Part shown: positions 62,077 through 64,000 of the stretch, one piece after another
Position numbering within the stretch: position 1 is the first letter of the stretch
How the letters are laid out: every line of letters starts with the position of its first letter
Assembly (NCBI GenBank): GCA_905182495.1
Contig: CAJJBU010000006.1
Coordinates: 62,001 to 126,000 of the forward strand
Reading direction: 5' to 3'
Source: Flavobacteriales bacterium UBA952
GTDB lineage: Bacteria; Bacteroidota; Bacteroidia; Flavobacteriales_D; Crocinitomicaceae
DNA: 64,000 nt
Position numbers and translations under genes: made by a program
The notes under the pieces: generated by a model
Seen by the model: the letters and a program-made list of their open reading frames with translations, nothing else
What the model was told of the DNA's origin: nothing
Database searches by the model: none

Positions 62077-63192
62077 ATGAGTGACTTTGTTGTTTCAGCA
62101 AGAAAATACAGACCCCAAACCTTCAGTACCGTTGTAGGCCAAACATCGATTACAGAGACGCTCAAAAATGCTATAAAAAATAATCACTTAGCGCAAGCGT
62201 TTTTATTTTGCGGACCGAGAGGGGTTGGCAAAACAACGACCGCACGTATTTTGGCTAAAACCATTAATTGTACAGCCCATACCAAGGAAACTGAAGCTTG
62301 TGATCAATGTGAATCTTGTGAAAGTTTTAATTCAGGAGCATCCCTCAATGTTCATGAACTAGATGGTGCGTCTAACAATTCTGTCGAAGGAATTAGAGGT
62401 TTAATCGATCAAGTCCGTATTGCACCTCAGCTGGGTGATTTTAAGGTTTACATAATAGATGAGGTTCATATGCTTTCCTCGAATGCCTTCAATGCCTTTT
62501 TGAAAACTTTAGAAGAGCCACCAAAACACGCCATCTTCATACTTGCTACTACTGAAAAACACAAAATAATTCCAACAATACTTTCCCGTTGTCAAATTTT
62601 TGATTTCTCGAGAATTAAAGTATCCGACATCTCAAAACACCTGGCTGAAATAGCAAAAAAAGAAAAAGTAAAAGCTGAAATAGAGGCTTTGCATCTTATC
62701 GCTATGAAAGCAGACGGAGCATTAAGAGACGCCCTTTCTGTTTTTGACCAGATGGTGACTTTTTCTGGAAATAATATAACTTATAAATCAGTTGCAGAAA
62801 ATTTACACATTCTGGATTATGACTATTTTTTCAAGTTCATTGAGTTCTTTGAAAATGAAGATATACCAAACTGTCTTTTATTATTTAACGAGATTCTCGA
62901 AAAAGGTTTCGATGCCCATCATTTTTTAAGTGGTATATCAACACATTACAGAAATCTATTGGTCTGTAAAGATGAAAAATCAGTTGGACTTTTAGAAGTT
63001 CCGACATCTACTGAAAAAAGGTATGTAGAGCAATCAAAACTGTTGCCCTACCCTACAATTACCCGCGCTTTATACGCATTGAGTAAGGCAGACACATCCT
63101 ACAAGGCCTCAAGAAATCAGCGCTTATTGGTTGAAGTTATTCTTATGGAGCTCTGTTCACTGAAACAAGAGCAAGAAAAAAAAAAGCCCTAA
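62077..63192 (+). CDS. dnaX: DNA polymerase III clamp loader subunit DnaX, ATPase part
   Basis: A 371-residue frame carrying the full clamp-loader module. Walker A is 'GPRGVGKTT' (46-54), the zinc-binding cysteines are C65, C75, C78 and C81, Walker B is 'YIIDEVHMLS', the sensor-1 region has 'FILATTEKHKIIPTILSRCQIFDF', and the SRC motif is intact. Domain III (about 240-365) follows. The frame ends in a TAA directly after an A10 tract (63176-63185). The tau-specific C-terminal part continues in the same frame from about 63202. So this frame alone would give a gamma-like short form. See the tract and the downstream fragment. Confidence 0.93.
   Translation: MSDFVVSARKYRPQTFSTVVGQTSITETLKNAIKNNHLAQAFLFCGPRGVGKTTTARILAKTINCTAHTKETEACDQCESCESFNSGASLNVHELDGASNNSVEGIRGLIDQVRIAPQLGDFKVYIIDEVHMLSSNAFNAFLKTLEEPPKHAIFILATTEKHKIIPTILSRCQIFDFSRIKVSDISKHLAEIAKKEKVKAEIEALHLIAMKADGALRDALSVFDQMVTFSGNNITYKSVAENLHILDYDYFFKFIEFFENEDIPNCLLLFNEILEKGFDAHHFLSGISTHYRNLLVCKDEKSVGLLEVPTSTEKRYVEQSKLLPYPTITRALYALSKADTSYKASRNQRLLVEVILMELCSLKQEQEKKKP
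63176..63192 (+). other. A10 slippery tract followed by TAA in dnaX
   Basis: Ten consecutive A residues (63176-63185) then GCCCTAA. Such A-runs in dnaX cause transcriptional slippage (Thermus) or, in A AAA AAG form, -1 frameshifting (E. coli). Here the -1 frame reads 'KALTARIDFLPFPQKFP' and stops at 63233-63235, the other alternative frame stops at a TGA at 63203-63205, and the original frame stops at 63190. None alone reaches the tau domain. Confidence 0.6.
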
Positions 63193-63837
63193 CGGCACGG
63201 ATTGACTTCCTGCCCTTCCCGCAAAAGTTCCCTTAGGAAAAAGACAAAACCCGAAACGATTCCAATAGAGTCTCAAAAAGAGACTTCAAAAAAGGTTGAC
63301 CCTCCTCATCCTAAAAAAGAAGTTTCAACTATTTCTGCTAATGAAATTAAGAAAGAACAAGTTCAACCTAGAAAAGTAAACAAGCCTGAAGCCCGTTTAT
63401 CGATTAAGGAACTACTTCAAAAGGAAAAGGACTCTAAAAACAATAATGATAAAGACCTCCCCCAAGAAAAATATACAATAGATCGCTTAATCCGAATTTG
63501 GCGACAGTATGCCTTTCAAGTTAAAGACGATGGGATGGAGACGTTTTACAATGCTCTTGTAAAAAGAGATCCTCTCATTGAAAAAGATGACGTCCTTAAA
63601 CTATTTGTTGAGAATAAAATCCAGGTAGACTATATAAAACCACTATTGAATGAACTGACCTCATTTATTAGAAATAGTTTAAAGAATCACAATATTAGCG
63701 TCGTTATAGAGCTAACCGAAAATTCAGTTGAGGACGTGAAGTTTTTAAATGGCAAAGACAAATTTGAGGTGATGGTCAAAAAGAATCCTGATCTAAATAC
63801 CTTGAGAAATCTATTTAATTTAGATGTGGAGTATTAA
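63193..63837 (+). pseudogene. dnaX: DnaX C-terminal (tau-specific) part, separated by stop or indels
   Basis: The continuation of dnaX in the original frame. A charged linker rich in Lys, Pro and Glu ('KKTKPETIPIESQKETSKK', about the first 90 codons) is followed by a compact domain ('YTIDRLIRIWRQYAFQVKDDGMETFYNALVKRDPLIEKDDVLKLFVENKIQVDYIKPLLNELTSFIRNSLKN', cited in part). This layout (linker, then C-terminal domain contacting the polymerase) is normal for tau in Bacteroidota. An independent start at TTG 63202 is unlikely to be used. It is probably joined to the upstream frame in the real gene. The stop overlaps the next start by one base (TAATG). Confidence 0.75.
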
Positions 63838-64000
63838 TGATTAATGCAAACCCTGATTTTAAAATAACCTATCACTCCCTTAAGCAAAAGGAGTCTATCG
63901 AAGCATTCACAAAAGAACTTAAGAACGAAGCTGGCTACATCTCATGCCAAACCTCAGGGTCTACAGGCAAGCCCAAGGAAATACAAATAAGCAAGAAAGC
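63837..64000 (+). CDS. menE: AMP-binding acyl-CoA ligase (MenE-like), N-terminal fragment
   Basis: The first 54 codons of a gene running off the right edge. The start ATG shares its A with the dnaX stop (TAATG). The peptide begins MINANPDFKITYHSLKQKE and reaches 'ISCQTSGSTGKPKEIQIS', the P-loop-like AMP-binding signature (TSGSTGxPK). Finding this motif at residue about 43 shows a short N-terminus as in O-succinylbenzoate-CoA ligase MenE of Bacteroidota (menaquinone synthesis). The MenE assignment is inferred; only the AMP-binding family is certain. Confidence 0.7.
   Translation, partial: MINANPDFKITYHSLKQKESIEAFTKELKNEAGYISCQTSGSTGKPKEIQISKK

Noticed and set aside
63176..63235. Simple programmed -1 frameshift producing tau from dnaX
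   Set aside because: The -1 frame ends at a TAG at 63233-63235, well before the tau domain, which is in the original frame.
1..64000. CRISPR array, tRNA, rRNA, insertion sequence or prophage
   Set aside because: No regularly spaced repeats, no tRNA-like cloverleaf in the gaps, and no transposase, integrase or phage structural gene was seen.

Overview
The window is AT-rich DNA from a free-living member of Bacteroidota, most likely order Flavobacteriales (a Crocinitomicaceae/Cryomorphaceae-like marine or aquatic lineage). Evidence: type IX secretion (T9SS) C-terminal sorting domains, TonB-dependent receptors with a carboxypeptidase-like N-terminal domain, the short Bacteroidota RpoD, TAnnTTTG -7 promoter elements in place of E. 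coli-type -10 boxes, GAPDH with an N-terminal extension, an E1 alpha/beta fusion, bTHX, and DUF2490 and DUF4465 proteins. No rRNA, tRNA, insertion sequence, phage or CRISPR array was found. The genus cannot be named from this window.

Layout. 1-2707: start of aconitase (-), then a + operon CoA-transferase / GNAT / TrmH methylase / bTHX. 2772-4841: serC-serA behind an unusual palindromic regulatory region. 4870-7381: DUF2490 protein, small secreted protein, cyclophilin (-), conserved hypothetical. 7528-11719: beta-helix lipoprotein plus TonB-dependent receptor. 11836-15646: glucosaminidase with LysM-like tail, small secreted protein, M1 metallopeptidase. 15913-20948 (-): PH-like membrane protein, der, era, DUF58 protein, broken EamA transporter, eIF1/SUI1-like factor. 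21035-23480: wecB and a polysaccharide deacetylase. 23530-27366 (-): operon dapF / unknown / GNAT / mltG / Tat-type asparaginase. 27497-31512: HtrA protease, rpoD, GAPDH. 31958-36476: alpha-oxoamine synthase, cutC (-), 2-oxoacid dehydrogenase E1 fusion. 36485-47940 (-): sppA, a broken M1 peptidase, a 1008-residue T9SS protein with a plastocyanin domain, pnp, rpsO, a membrane protein. 48126-53396: cobalamin riboswitch and a four-gene B12 uptake operon. 53406-64000: broken radical SAM protein (-), phosphoribosyltransferase-murQ, NlpC/P60 peptidase, propeller-like secreted protein, M16 peptidase pair, dnaX, start of menE.

Themes. Most of the window is housekeeping: serine synthesis, ribosome and GTPase functions, peptidoglycan (dapF, mltG, murQ, glucosaminidase, NlpC/P60), and RNA turnover (rpsO-pnp). 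The most specialised unit is the B12 operon: a promoter placed directly before a cobalamin aptamer, then a DUF4465 protein, a BtuB-like receptor, a BtuG-like propeller lipoprotein and a T9SS-anchored surface protein.

Quality warning. At least six genes (EamA transporter, GAPDH, second M1 peptidase, radical SAM, second M16 subunit, dnaX) are split by one-base indels, mostly next to short homopolymers, while the family sequence is intact on both sides. Several of these genes are normally essential or strongly conserved, so base-calling errors are the simplest explanation. The broken genes should be read as 'disrupted in this sequence', not as proven pseudogenes.
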